Notes: generated by a model not told the origin, from the letters alone. Positions 8,520-17,222 are shown, counted from the stretch's first letter. The stretch is 64,000 nt of DNA from Chryseobacterium sp. (GCF_019236175.1 NZ_JAFAJM010000014.1:359847-423846), one strand, 5' to 3'. Numbers and translations are program-made.

Positions 8520-9014
8520 ATGGCTAAAACAATTTTAATTGCAACAGATTATTCTCTTGAGTCATTAAACATATTAAAAAAGGTATTGAAAGAAAAAGAG
8601 GCCTCGGAAGATCAGAATAATTATAATATCCTTCTGGTTTCAGGATATGATTCGGGAGATTCTATCAGAGATCTTTTATTTACTACCAAAACTTCGGTCT
8701 TTAATAAGATCAGACCGGCGGAATTCTGTGATGCGTACGGAATTATTAAAAACAAGTACCCTCATTTGGTCCATAAAATCATTTGTGATGTTTTTACAGG
8801 AAGTTTTCAGAGAACATTTAATCAGTATGTAAAAGCGGAAAATGTTGAAGAAGCTTATTACTCTCCTTCGATTAAAAGTAAAGGAAAGGAAAAATTTGAT
8901 CTCATTCCCTATATCAAAAAATGTAAAGACCTGCCGTCCTATGAAATTGCAATAGAAAGTAAAGAAAAGCTTCCTGAAAGAGGAAGACTGGCAGAGATCT
9001 TTGTAGAAGTCTAA
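8520..9014 (+). CDS. UspA-like protein of unknown function
   Basis: A 164-residue soluble protein opening with MAKTILIATDYSLESLNIL, which resembles the first strand and helix of universal stress proteins (I-x-x-x-T-D-x-S). The rest of the chain is diverged, and the Gly-rich ATP-binding motif of UspA (G-2X-G-9X-G) is not apparent. It therefore may be a non-nucleotide-binding relative. It precedes the YoaK-like gene by 27 bp and probably shares its transcript. Position downstream of the two-component pair, with the phased repeat array in front, suggests control by that regulator. No specific function can be assigned. Confidence 0.7.
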   Translation: MAKTILIATDYSLESLNILKKVLKEKEASEDQNNYNILLVSGYDSGDSIRDLLFTTKTSVFNKIRPAEFCDAYGIIKNKYPHLVHKIICDVFTGSFQRTFNQYVKAENVEEAYYSPSIKSKGKEKFDLIPYIKKCKDLPSYEIAIESKEKLPERGRLAEIFVEV

Positions 9015-9041
9015 TTATCAACATTATTAAAAAGATAAAAA

Positions 9042-9869
9042 ATGTTAAGAAATTATAGTAACAGCAGGACACTGGGAGACAATATCAGATTGGGGACGCT
9101 GACTGCATTTACGGCAGGTACTATAAATATTGCATCCCTATTAATATTTCTCTCATTTACATCAAACGTCACCGGGCATTATGCTATTCTGGCAGCAGAA
9201 ATCAGTAAAGCCAACTGGGGACAGGTAGCAGTAGTGGGAGCATGGATATTCCTGTTCTTCTTCGGAAGCTTTGTATCCAACTTTATTGTGATTAATTTCA
9301 ATAAAAAAAGTAAATATTTTGCTCATGCAATGCCCATTGTATTAGAAATTATATGTCTTCTGTTTGTTGGGGTATACGGACAGCTGTATTATCAGAAGAC
9401 ACTGGAAGAAACAGAATACCTGGTAGCGCTGATGCTTTTTGCTACAGGTCTTCAAAACGGCCTTACGGCAAGTATCTCCAACTTCTCGGTAAAAACAACC
9501 CACCTTACGGGAACCACAACCGACCTTGGAATTCTGGTTTCCATGTTTACCCAGAAAAAATATAGAAAAAACGGAGAACTGATCGGAAGAGCAAAGTTGC
9601 TGATGAGTATTATGATTGCCTATGTTTTAGGTGCCGTATTTTCGGGATTAACATACTATTATCTGGAATTCAGAGTATTTTATGTGATTAGCGTATGTCT
9701 TTTAATTGTCATCGGATATGATGCCTATAAGATTCATATAAGACACTTTAATACCAAATACAGATATAACAGAATTTACAGAAAACCAAACCTTTTGGCT
9801 TATCTGTATGAAAAAATCCATGGAATTCCTAAAAGAGAAAAGAAACGAAAACTTGTTTTCGAAGATTAA
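9042..9869 (+). CDS. YoaK/DUF1275 family membrane protein
   Basis: A 275-residue protein with about six membrane helices. The conserved opening of the family is visible: LGTLTAFTAGTINIASLL and FTSNVTGHYAILA at about 17-55, and further on TGLQNGLTASIS and LTGTTTDLGI at about 135-165. A basic cytoplasmic tail (KREKKRK) closes it. DUF1275 proteins are inner-membrane proteins whose transported substrate, if any, is not established. It is 27 bp downstream of the UspA-like gene and probably cotranscribed. The region 9870-10020 after it holds no recognisable gene. Confidence 0.87.
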   Translation: MLRNYSNSRTLGDNIRLGTLTAFTAGTINIASLLIFLSFTSNVTGHYAILAAEISKANWGQVAVVGAWIFLFFFGSFVSNFIVINFNKKSKYFAHAMPIVLEIICLLFVGVYGQLYYQKTLEETEYLVALMLFATGLQNGLTASISNFSVKTTHLTGTTTDLGILVSMFTQKKYRKNGELIGRAKLLMSIMIAYVLGAVFSGLTYYYLEFRVFYVISVCLLIVIGYDAYKIHIRHFNTKYRYNRIYRKPNLLAYLYEKIHGIPKREKKRKLVFED

Positions 9870-10042
9870 AAACGGAATAAGAGTGAATATCACTATTAAT
9901 TTTTTGTATAAACTAGCTGTGAATCAATCCTCTATTTGTGTGAAAGCAATAGGGGATTGTTCTCTTCAGAAAACCTCTGTAATGAAAGGTTTGAGACTGA
10001 GCCGGTAAAAAGGAGTATTGTTGAAATGTTGATAATTAAATA

Positions 10043-10077
10043 TTAATTCCCGTTTTTAATGTTTTAATTCCCGTTTT
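10043..10077. promoter_or_regulatory. Two 14-bp direct repeats at 21-bp period upstream of mutL
   Basis: TTAATTCCCGTTTT occurs at 10043-10056 and again, identical, at 10064-10077. The 21-bp period is two helical turns, and the second copy ends 7 bases before the -7 box at 10085. The geometry is that of an activator or repressor binding site; the protein is unknown. Confidence 0.45.
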
Positions 10078-10084
10078 CATTGAC

Positions 10085-10092
10085 TATTTTTG
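10085..10092 (+). promoter_or_regulatory. Candidate mutL promoter
   Basis: TATTTTTG matches TAnnTTTG and lies 20 bases before the mutL start at 10112. A frame extending to 10097 would place the start codon next to the box, so 10112 is preferred. Confidence 0.55.
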
Positions 10093-10111
10093 TAAGTTGA
10101 TTTACGTTTTT

Positions 10112-11905
10112 ATGTCAGATATTATTCAACTTTTACCGGATCATGTAGCGAACCAAATTGCAGCAGGAGAGGTGGTGCAGAGGCCTGCATCCATCGTAAA
10201 GGAACTTTTGGAAAATGCTATAGATGCAGATGCTGCTAAAATTGAACTGATCCTCAGAGATGCCGGAAAAAACCTGATACAGGTGGTAGACGACGGAAAA
10301 GGGATGTCAGAAACAGATGCGAGAATGGCATTTGAAAGACATGCTACTTCTAAAATCAGGGGAACAGAAGATATCTTTAAAATTGCAACAAAAGGCTTCA
10401 GGGGGGAAGCGTTGGCGTCTATTGCGGCTGTTTCACAGGTTGAGCTTAGAACCAAACAGAAAGACTCCTCTATCGGAACGAATATTTATATTGAAGGCGG
10501 TGTTTTTCAGTTTCAGGACCCGATACAGACTTCGGAAGGATCCAATTTTCTGGTGAAAAATTTATTTTATAATGTTCCTGCCAGAAGAAAATTTCTTAAA
10601 AATAATAATATTGAATTCAGACATGTTATTGATGAATTCCAGCGTGTGGCTCTGGCCCATGAAGGATTAGAATTCTCATTGTTCCATGATGATGAGCCGG
10701 TTTTCAGATTAAGAAAAGGGAGCCAGATGCAGCGAATAGTAGACATTTTCGGAAGGAAATTACAACCGCAGCTGATTCCCATCAAAGAAGATATTATCTG
10801 GTGCAAACTTCATGGATTTGTGGCAAAACCTGAAGGAGCAAAAAAATCCAGAGGCGAGCAGTTCCTTTTCGTCAACGGAAGATATTTTAAGAGCCCGTAT
10901 TTCAACAAAGCGGTTCAGGAAGCTTTTGAAGGATTGCTTTTACCGGGTTATGTTCCGTCGTTTTTTCTTTATCTGGAATTAGATCCTGAAAAAATAGATG
11001 TGAATATTCATCCACAGAAAACCGAGGTAAAGTTTGAAGATGAACATCTTATTTTTGCCCTGCTTCGATCTACTATAAAAAGGTCTTTAGGAATTTATAA
11101 TGTTTCTCCCAGTCTTGATTTTGACAGAGATCCGGATTTGGATGAGATCATGAATAAACCATTGCCCAGCAAAGGTAACGGTGGCGGCGGAGTGATTAAA
11201 ATGCCTGAAATTATAGTGGATAAAGACTATAATCCGTTTTTGGAAGAAGAAAAAAATGTTGTTCTTCCTGAGGAAATTCAGAACCTTACAGAAATATATC
11301 ATCAGAATATTACCGCAGAGCCTTCAAAAATCAACCTGTTTGAAGATGAAGATTTTGATGAAGATCTGATGAGACTTCCCAACGGATACTGGCTGTTTAA
11401 TAAAGGGGATGTAACACTGATGCTGGATTTAGGAAGAATGCACAGGCTTTTGGTCTCGGAAAACAACAGATCATCCGGAAAAAAATCAGGTACTAACAGC
11501 CATGCTCTTCTGTTCTCTCTGGAGTATCATATGAACGAAATAGAGAAAAATAAATATAATTCTATTAAAAAATATCTTCCGGAACTTGGGTTTGACATGA
11601 AAATTGCTCATGAAAGTGTACTGAGAATAGATTCGCTTCCCGAAGGACTCAAAGAGACACAGGCAATGAAGTTTCTGGAGAATCTTTTTGAGATTCTTGA
11701 ATACAAAACAGAAGAGGAGTTCATGATGTATTATCAGAACCAGTGGAATAAAATGCAATCGAAGTCCAGATTTGACTTTATTTATAAAAAAGATGCGGAA
11801 CAGCTGATCAAAGATTTTACGGCATTAGGTTTTCCTGAGTTTTTACCGGATGGGAAAAGATGCTTTTATGAAGTTCCGTTTAATGATTTTAAAAACAAAT
11901 TTTAG
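10112..11905 (+). CDS. mutL: DNA mismatch repair protein MutL
   Basis: A 597-residue GHKL ATPase that couples MutS mismatch recognition to strand incision. The N-terminal ATPase motifs are intact: IAAGEVVQRPASIVKELLEN (residues about 15-35, catalytic Glu), DDGKGM (about 60), TKGFRGEALASIAAVSQVE (about 92-110). The C-terminal dimerisation domain starts at about 415. Where endonuclease-type MutL proteins carry DQHA-x2-E-x4-E, this protein reads LMLDLGRMHRLLVSE, so the metal-binding motif is not evident. The start at 10112 (MSDIIQLLPDHVANQIAAGE) matches the family N-terminus. The rhomboid gene begins 4 bp after the stop. Confidence 0.97.
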   Translation: MSDIIQLLPDHVANQIAAGEVVQRPASIVKELLENAIDADAAKIELILRDAGKNLIQVVDDGKGMSETDARMAFERHATSKIRGTEDIFKIATKGFRGEALASIAAVSQVELRTKQKDSSIGTNIYIEGGVFQFQDPIQTSEGSNFLVKNLFYNVPARRKFLKNNNIEFRHVIDEFQRVALAHEGLEFSLFHDDEPVFRLRKGSQMQRIVDIFGRKLQPQLIPIKEDIIWCKLHGFVAKPEGAKKSRGEQFLFVNGRYFKSPYFNKAVQEAFEGLLLPGYVPSFFLYLELDPEKIDVNIHPQKTEVKFEDEHLIFALLRSTIKRSLGIYNVSPSLDFDRDPDLDEIMNKPLPSKGNGGGGVIKMPEIIVDKDYNPFLEEEKNVVLPEEIQNLTEIYHQNITAEPSKINLFEDEDFDEDLMRLPNGYWLFNKGDVTLMLDLGRMHRLLVSENNRSSGKKSGTNSHALLFSLEYHMNEIEKNKYNSIKKYLPELGFDMKIAHESVLRIDSLPEGLKETQAMKFLENLFEILEYKTEEEFMMYYQNQWNKMQSKSRFDFIYKKDAEQLIKDFTALGFPEFLPDGKRCFYEVPFNDFKNKF

Positions 11906-11909
11906 AAAA

Positions 11910-12638
11910 ATGTTTAATAATATACCGCCGGTTACAAGAAACCTTATCATTATTAATGTTATCGTTTTTATTGCGACTTTTTTACTGGGTAATCAGATGA
12001 TTGGCTATCTGGCAGGTTTTTATCCTTTTTCCCCATTTTTCCATTCGTGGCAGATTATTACTCATATGTTTATGCATGGAAGTATCATGCACATTCTTTT
12101 TAATATGATGACTTTATTTAGTTTCGGACCTATTCTGGAACAAACGCTGGGAGATAGAAAATATCTGATCCTTTATTTTGCCAGTGGATTAGGGGCTTTT
12201 TTCCTGTTTAATTTATGGAATTTTGTTGAAGTTCAGCAGATTTCCAATGAATTGCAGCAATTAGGATTTAATGTGAGTGCTTATATGTCTGGTGCGAGTG
12301 TAGAATTTACCGGCACTTCCGATTCAATTCTCAAACAAAAAGAATTATTGGAGAATTTAAAAGGAATTGTAGCAACACCAATGGTGGGAGCTTCCGGAGC
12401 AATATTTGGTGTTGTGGCTGCTTTTTCTACCTTATACCCGGATTCAAAAATTATGATGATGTTTATTCCTATCCCGATGAAGGTTAAATATTTGTTACCA
12501 ATTATTGTTGTCATCTCTGTATATCTTGGAGTTTCCGGAAATGGCGGTGGCATTGCGCATTTGGCTCATGTTGGTGGTGCTTTGGTGGGCTGGTTGCTTG
12601 CAAGAAGCTGGAAAAAACATTTGTACAGATTCAACTAA
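11910..12638 (+). CDS. Rhomboid family intramembrane serine protease
   Basis: A 242-residue protein with about six membrane helices. The catalytic dyad is visible: Ser in GASGAIFG (about residue 162) and His in AHLAHVGGALVGW (about 225). The upstream HMFMHGSIMHILFNM motif is the conserved rhomboid His/Asn helix. About 50 extra residues, including a Gln/Ser-rich stretch, are inserted between the third and fourth helices, where related flavobacterial rhomboids also carry a loop. The start at 11910, 4 bp after the mutL stop, is preferred over a frame overlapping mutL. Substrates are unknown. It probably shares a transcript with mutL and the downstream phosphatase-fold genes. Confidence 0.93.
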   Translation: MFNNIPPVTRNLIIINVIVFIATFLLGNQMIGYLAGFYPFSPFFHSWQIITHMFMHGSIMHILFNMMTLFSFGPILEQTLGDRKYLILYFASGLGAFFLFNLWNFVEVQQISNELQQLGFNVSAYMSGASVEFTGTSDSILKQKELLENLKGIVATPMVGASGAIFGVVAAFSTLYPDSKIMMMFIPIPMKVKYLLPIIVVISVYLGVSGNGGGIAHLAHVGGALVGWLLARSWKKHLYRFN

Positions 12639-12647
12639 TTTTTTTTT

Positions 12648-13646
12648 GTGAAATTTATTCGTCTCATATTACTGATTCTGCATCTGGGGATTTTAGGACT
12701 GTTGTTGGGTACTTTGCTGAATGCTTATGTGCCGCCTAAAATATTTCCCTGGTTCAATCTGCTTTCGTTAGGATTTCCGGTTTTAATGATGGGGTATATT
12801 GTTCTGATTTTTTTTTGGATTTTCAGCTGGAAAAAAAGAGCTTTTATCTTTATGCTTGCAGGACTGGTCTTCTTAAATCCTGTAAAAAGAATTATTAATT
12901 TTTCCGGTGATCAAAAAAGAAAGGCTGATTTGAAGATCGTTTCCTTTAATATAAAAGGCGGTACCATGGGAGCTGAAGAGGTCGGAAGATATATAAAATC
13001 TAAGGATGCCGATGTGATTCTTTTGCAGGAGGGAAGAGGAGGAGATATTCCGTTGCTGGATGATTATAAGAAAGTGAATTCATCCGGAGGTGTGGCAACC
13101 ATCTTAACGAAACATAAGATTTTAAATACAAAGAAAATAGACTTTCCGGACAGGGGTGAAATTGCACCTGCGGTAATGGCAGATATTGAAGTAAAGGGGA
13201 GAACTTACCGGTTTATCAGTGTTTATCTCCATCCTTTTAAGTTTGAAAGGAATATGGTGACGCTTAACGGAAATACAAGTGCAAATGAAGAAAAAATGAA
13301 AGATATTGTAAGGAGGCTTATTCCTACTTTCAAAATACATCAGGAGCAGGTAGAGCTTATTAAGAGCGTCATAGATAACTCACCTTATCCTGTTGTCTTA
13401 ACCGGAGATTTTAATTCTGTGCCTAATTCTTATGAATATTATCATTTGTCATCGGGCCTTGATGATGCTTTTGTAACTGCCGGTAAAGGAAGTGCTACCA
13501 GTTTTCATGATTATAAATTTCCAATCAGAATTGATTATGTTTTTTCTTCAAGATCAATCCGGGCAGTTTCCTACGTGGTTGACCGTTCTGTCAGAATTTC
13601 AGACCATTATCCTGTCATTTCAGAATTTTCTCTTGAAAATAAATAA
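12648..13646 (+). CDS. Membrane-anchored endonuclease/exonuclease/phosphatase family protein, copy 1
   Basis: A 332-residue protein starting with GTG at 12648, 9 bp after the rhomboid stop. Three hydrophobic segments occupy about 1-85, followed by an EEP-fold domain from about 93: DLKIVSFNIKGG (metal-binding Asn), VILLQEG (catalytic Glu), VVLTGDFNSVPNS (Asp/Asn) and ISDHYPV (Asp-His). All key residues of the DNase I-like fold are present, so it is likely an active phosphodiesterase or phosphatase, probably with the catalytic domain on the outer face of the inner membrane. Substrate (nucleic acid, phospholipid or inositol phosphate) cannot be told. It is a close paralogue of the next gene. Confidence 0.9.
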   Translation: MKFIRLILLILHLGILGLLLGTLLNAYVPPKIFPWFNLLSLGFPVLMMGYIVLIFFWIFSWKKRAFIFMLAGLVFLNPVKRIINFSGDQKRKADLKIVSFNIKGGTMGAEEVGRYIKSKDADVILLQEGRGGDIPLLDDYKKVNSSGGVATILTKHKILNTKKIDFPDRGEIAPAVMADIEVKGRTYRFISVYLHPFKFERNMVTLNGNTSANEEKMKDIVRRLIPTFKIHQEQVELIKSVIDNSPYPVVLTGDFNSVPNSYEYYHLSSGLDDAFVTAGKGSATSFHDYKFPIRIDYVFSSRSIRAVSYVVDRSVRISDHYPVISEFSLENK

Positions 13647-13720
13647 TCATAAAATAAGTTAAAATTTTGGTTCTTGGTAGGATTTTTGCTTAAAAAAATG
13701 CGTACCAAGACCGTTTTTTC

Positions 13721-14692
13721 ATGAAGTCGAATCAGATACTGCTGTTTATACATATTGTTGTTGCTGTTTTACTGCTATGTACACTGGGCAATGCATGGGT
13801 TCCTCCTAATCTTTTAGGGAGCCTGAATCTGCTTTCTCTAGGTTTTCCCTATCTGATATTGGCACATGTTATTCTTACCGTGATCTGGATCATTAAAAAG
13901 AACAAGCTGGCCATTGTTTTCGCATTGGGAACTTTTCTTTTTTATAATCCGATAAGAAGATGGGCCAATTATTCTTCCAGAGCAGATAACGAAAAAACAA
14001 TCCGTGATATTAAGGTTTTAACCTTTAATGTAAAATATGGAGAATACGGATGGGATAAAGTAAAAAACTATATTAAGGAACAGAACGCTGACATTATTCT
14101 GGTACAGGAAAAAGATACCAACCGGGCTCTTAAACAAGATCTTGTAAAATATCCTTCCGTCATTCTTAAAACCAAACATAAGATCGTAAGACAGGCAGAG
14201 ATTATTGAAGATAATGCAAGAGGAAACTCTTTCTATGCAGATGTAGATATTAACGGAAAAATTATCAGAATCGTTAATGTATACCTGGAGCCATTCCGGC
14301 TTCATAAATCTATGTTTACCAAACTGGATGGTTTGGGAATAGGAAATGTATCAACTCTTCTTTCTCATATGATTCCCACGTTTCAGGCTCATGAAGATCA
14401 GGTGAAAAAGATCAGAAAAATAATAGATCTTTCTCCTTATCCTGTAATCTTAGCAGGAGATTTTAACTCTGTTCCTAATTCATACGAATACTATAATCTC
14501 GGAAAAGATCTGCAGGATGCTTTTTTAGTAGCAGGAAAGGGAAGTGCAAGCAGCTTTCATGACTATAAAGTTCCTTTAAGGATTGATTATATCTTTACTT
14601 CAAAATCTATTATTCCATTGAGCTATAAAGTGGATAATTCTGTAGAATTGTCGGATCATTATCCGGTAATTGCGGAATTTCTATTAAATTAG
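13721..14692 (+). CDS. Membrane-anchored endonuclease/exonuclease/phosphatase family protein, copy 2
   Basis: A 323-residue paralogue of the preceding gene, with the same layout: about three N-terminal membrane helices, then the EEP domain with KVLTFNVKYG, IILVQEK, VILAGDFNSVPNSYEYY and LSDHYPV. The last 90 residues are clearly alike between the copies, while the N-terminal helices and the middle have diverged, so the duplication is not recent. It starts 74 bp after copy 1 and is followed after 4 bp by a small lipoprotein gene. Activity is inferred from the intact catalytic residues. Confidence 0.9.
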   Translation: MKSNQILLFIHIVVAVLLLCTLGNAWVPPNLLGSLNLLSLGFPYLILAHVILTVIWIIKKNKLAIVFALGTFLFYNPIRRWANYSSRADNEKTIRDIKVLTFNVKYGEYGWDKVKNYIKEQNADIILVQEKDTNRALKQDLVKYPSVILKTKHKIVRQAEIIEDNARGNSFYADVDINGKIIRIVNVYLEPFRLHKSMFTKLDGLGIGNVSTLLSHMIPTFQAHEDQVKKIRKIIDLSPYPVILAGDFNSVPNSYEYYNLGKDLQDAFLVAGKGSASSFHDYKVPLRIDYIFTSKSIIPLSYKVDNSVELSDHYPVIAEFLLN

Positions 14693-14696
14693 TTCC

Positions 14697-15056
14697 ATGA
14701 AAAATTTAGTGTTTGCTGCTTTTGTTTTGGCAGTTTTGTCTGTCGCCTGTTCTAAAAAAGAGTCTGCCGGCTTTAGTACCGAACAGGATGTTAAATTACA
14801 TTATGATACGACAGCTATAGATTCTTTTTCTACAGGGGCTATTTCAGTAGATATTGCCCGGAAAATAAAGATGTCTTCACCTCAATACCAGGACTCTGTA
14901 AAGCAGGCTAAGAAGCTTCTGGAAGAAGAAAAAAAGCTTAAAATTGAGCTTGAAAAAGAGAACAAAAAGAAAACGGAAGACGAAAAGAAGAAAACAGACG
15001 CTGATAAAAAGCAAAAAACGCAGGAAATACCTACCGCAGAAACCAAAACAGAATAG
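14697..15056 (+). CDS. Small lysine/glutamate-rich lipoprotein
   Basis: A 119-residue protein with a lipoprotein signal peptide ending at the lipobox VLSVAC (Cys 18). Residues about 60-119 are dominated by Lys and Glu in a helical, coiled-coil-like pattern (KKLLEEEKKLKIELEKENK). No domain is recognised. The start at 14697 overlaps nothing and lies 4 bp after the EEP copy 2 stop, so it is in the same operon. A structural or periplasmic spacer role is only a guess. Confidence 0.75.
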   Translation: MKNLVFAAFVLAVLSVACSKKESAGFSTEQDVKLHYDTTAIDSFSTGAISVDIARKIKMSSPQYQDSVKQAKKLLEEEKKLKIELEKENKKKTEDEKKKTDADKKQKTQEIPTAETKTE

Positions 15057-15081
15057 AATAAACACTTTAAAAATAGATAAT

Positions 15082-15528
15082 ATGAAAAAACACATCTTGA
15101 CGGCGCTGGTGATTTCAGTATTCACAGTAGCATGTACAAAATCAACGACAAAAACGGAACAGGTAGAAAGTTCTGACGGGTCAGTTACCACTACCACTAC
15201 TACAGTGACCGAAACACCTTCTCAGATTGTCGATAGTTCAAAAGTTAATAAAGCAAAAGAAGATGTTAAAACAAAAGTAGACGAAGCTGGAAATAAAATA
15301 GATGCTGCTGCTCAGAAAGCTAAAGATAAAATAGATGCTACTGCCGATAAGACAAAGCAAGATCTTAATAAGGCAGGGAAAGACATCAAAACAGAAGCTA
15401 ACAAAGTAGGAAAAGACATTAAAGGTGGAGTTCAGGAAGCTGGAAAAGATGCAAAAGATGCTGCGAGAAAAGGCGCGTCAAAAGTTGAGGAAGCTGCTAA
15501 AAAAGTAAAAGAAGACTTAAGCAAATAA
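15082..15528 (+). CDS. LEA-like repeat lipoprotein
   Basis: A 148-residue lipoprotein: signal peptide with lipobox VFTVAC, a Thr-rich linker, then from about residue 55 a series of roughly 11-residue amphipathic repeats rich in Ala, Lys and Asp (KAKDKIDATADKTKQDLNKA and following). This pattern resembles group-3 LEA or apolipoprotein-like helices, often linked to envelope stress or desiccation in bacteria. The start at 15082 is chosen because it gives the signal peptide; the longer open frame from 14944 would overlap the previous gene. It is the last gene before a strong terminator. Confidence 0.8.
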   Translation: MKKHILTALVISVFTVACTKSTTKTEQVESSDGSVTTTTTTVTETPSQIVDSSKVNKAKEDVKTKVDEAGNKIDAAAQKAKDKIDATADKTKQDLNKAGKDIKTEANKVGKDIKGGVQEAGKDAKDAARKGASKVEEAAKKVKEDLSK

Positions 15529-15535
15529 ATAAAAT

Positions 15536-15569
15536 AAAAGCCGCCGTTGAATGCAACGGCGGCTTTTAT
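15536..15569 (+). terminator. Rho-independent terminator after the mutL-rhomboid-EEP-lipoprotein run
   Basis: The arms GCCGCCGTTG and CAACGGCGGC pair perfectly around AATG, flanked by AAAA upstream and TTTT downstream. The symmetric A/T flanks allow it to work in both directions, so it may also serve the convergent GH3 gene. Confidence 0.85.
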
Positions 15570-15603
15570 GATTATAAGGCAGGGCAAGCAAGCCTCAATT
15601 CTT

Positions 15604-17118
15604 TTATTTATTAAGTTCCAGTAGCGGATCTATGTATTCTCTGTCATTGCTTAATCTGGGTACTTTATTCTGACCTCCGAGCTTCCCTTTGGCTTCCAGC
15701 CAATGATAGAACAGGTTGTGTTTTGCAATATGTACCAGTGGTCTTTTTAGCGTGATATTATTGTATCTTTTTGCTTCATAATCCGAATTGATGGTTTTCA
15801 GATGTTGGTCAAAAATATCAACAAAACGGTCCAGGCTATCCGGATGATGGCTGAATTCAAAAATCCATTCATGGGCCCCCCCTTCATTTTCTTTCATAAA
15901 GACCGGTGCTCCTGTAAAATCCGTAACGGAAGCTCCTGTGGCTTCGCATGCTTTTGAAAGAGCGGATTCTACATTGGTAATCATTAATTCTTCCCCAAAA
16001 GCATTGATATAATGCTTGGTTCGTCCGGTTATTTTTATTCTGAAAGGATTGATGGATGTAAACACTACGGTATCCCCGATCAGATATCTCCACAGCCCCC
16101 CATTGGTCGTAATGACCATGGCATAATTTTTTCCTATTTCAACATCCTCAAGGCTCACCACTTTAGGGTTGGAAAAGTGAAACTGATCCATAGGGATGAA
16201 TTCATAAAATATACCATAATCAAGCATAAGAAGCATCTCATCACTGTTTGATCTGTCCTGAATTCCGAAGAAGCCCTCAGAAGCATTGTATATTTCGTAG
16301 TAATTGATGTTTTTTCCGATGATCTGCCTGTATTGCTCCCTGTAAGGTTTAAAACTGATTCCGCCGTGAAAAAACACCTCTAAATTAGGCCAGAGCTCTG
16401 AAATGCTGCCCGTCTCTGTTTCCTGTAATACTCTTTGCAGAAGTACCATCATCCAGCTTGGAACCCCGAGGATGCTTCCTACATCTTCGTTTTTCACTTC
16501 AGAAGTAATCGCTCTTAATTTACTTTCCCATTCAGACATCAGAGAAACCTTCTTACTGGGAGTTGTTGTAATCTCTACCCAAAAAGGAAGGTTGTCAATA
16601 AGAATGGCGGAAAGATCACCGAATTTTGTGTTGAAATCGGCATAGAGTTCTGAGCTTCCTCCAAGTCTCAGGTTTTTATTGGTGAATAATTGATTTTCAG
16701 GATGATTATTGGCGTAAATTGAAACCATATCCTTTCCTGCTTTCATATGGCAATATTCAAGACTTTCAGTAGAAATTGGAATGTATTTGCTCTTCGCATT
16801 AGTGGTTCCTGATGATTTTGCAAAGTGTTTGATAAGTCCCGGCCAGCTGACATCCTTATATCCTTGTCTTGCTTTTTCAATATAAGGCTCAAAATCTTCA
16901 TAAGTGACAATCGGGACTTTATTTTTGAAGTCCTGATAGCTCGAAATAGAGTTAAATCCGTACAGTTTGCCATATTCTGTATCTTCTGCATGAAACAGCT
17001 GGGAAAATAATATACCTTTCTGTGTTTCAATAGGATGATCCATGAAATTCTGTATCTGATCTATCCTTTGGCGGATAAACCAGTTAACGACTGTATTGAA
17101 GAGTGCCTTGGTTGCCAT
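15604..17118 (-). CDS. GH3 family acyl-acid amido synthetase-like protein
   Basis: A 504-residue member of the GH3 (auxin-responsive promoter) family of ANL-type adenylating enzymes. The nucleotide-binding motif HFAKSSGTTNAKSKYIP lies at about 95-112, YNASEGFFGIQD at about 282-295, and the hinge region GDTVVF...GRTKHYINAFGEEL at about 340-370. Plant relatives conjugate amino acids to acyl acids through an acyl-adenylate. The bacterial flavobacterial members have no assigned substrate. It stands alone: a terminator lies between it and the bacilliredoxin gene upstream. Its -7 box is only 5 bases from the start codon, suggesting a near-leaderless mRNA. Confidence 0.9.
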   Translation of the reverse strand: MATKALFNTVVNWFIRQRIDQIQNFMDHPIETQKGILFSQLFHAEDTEYGKLYGFNSISSYQDFKNKVPIVTYEDFEPYIEKARQGYKDVSWPGLIKHFAKSSGTTNAKSKYIPISTESLEYCHMKAGKDMVSIYANNHPENQLFTNKNLRLGGSSELYADFNTKFGDLSAILIDNLPFWVEITTTPSKKVSLMSEWESKLRAITSEVKNEDVGSILGVPSWMMVLLQRVLQETETGSISELWPNLEVFFHGGISFKPYREQYRQIIGKNINYYEIYNASEGFFGIQDRSNSDEMLLMLDYGIFYEFIPMDQFHFSNPKVVSLEDVEIGKNYAMVITTNGGLWRYLIGDTVVFTSINPFRIKITGRTKHYINAFGEELMITNVESALSKACEATGASVTDFTGAPVFMKENEGGAHEWIFEFSHHPDSLDRFVDIFDQHLKTINSDYEAKRYNNITLKRPLVHIAKHNLFYHWLEAKGKLGGQNKVPRLSNDREYIDPLLELNK

Positions 17119-17123
17119 TCCAA

Positions 17124-17131
17124 CAAATATA
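17124..17131 (-). promoter_or_regulatory. Candidate promoter of the GH3 gene
   Basis: On the minus strand this reads TATATTTG, matching TAnnTTTG. Only five bases (TTGGA) separate it from the ATG at 17118, so the transcript would start at or next to the start codon. Confidence 0.45.
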
Positions 17132-17172
17132 ATAATATTTGATTTTTCAGAGAATTTTTTATGGTGTTAAAT

Positions 17173-17200
17173 AAAAAAACCGTTACAATTTGTAACGGTT
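17173..17200 (-). terminator. Terminator of the bacilliredoxin gene
   Basis: On the minus strand AACCGTTACAA pairs with TTGTAACGGTT and is followed by a run of seven T. It lies 22 bp after the bacilliredoxin stop. Confidence 0.85.
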
Positions 17201-17222
17201 AGTTATTTAAACGAATTGTTTC

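Noticed and set aside
14944..15081. Extension of the LEA-like lipoprotein to 14944
   Set aside because: It would overlap the preceding lipoprotein gene in another frame and hide the signal peptide starting at 15082.
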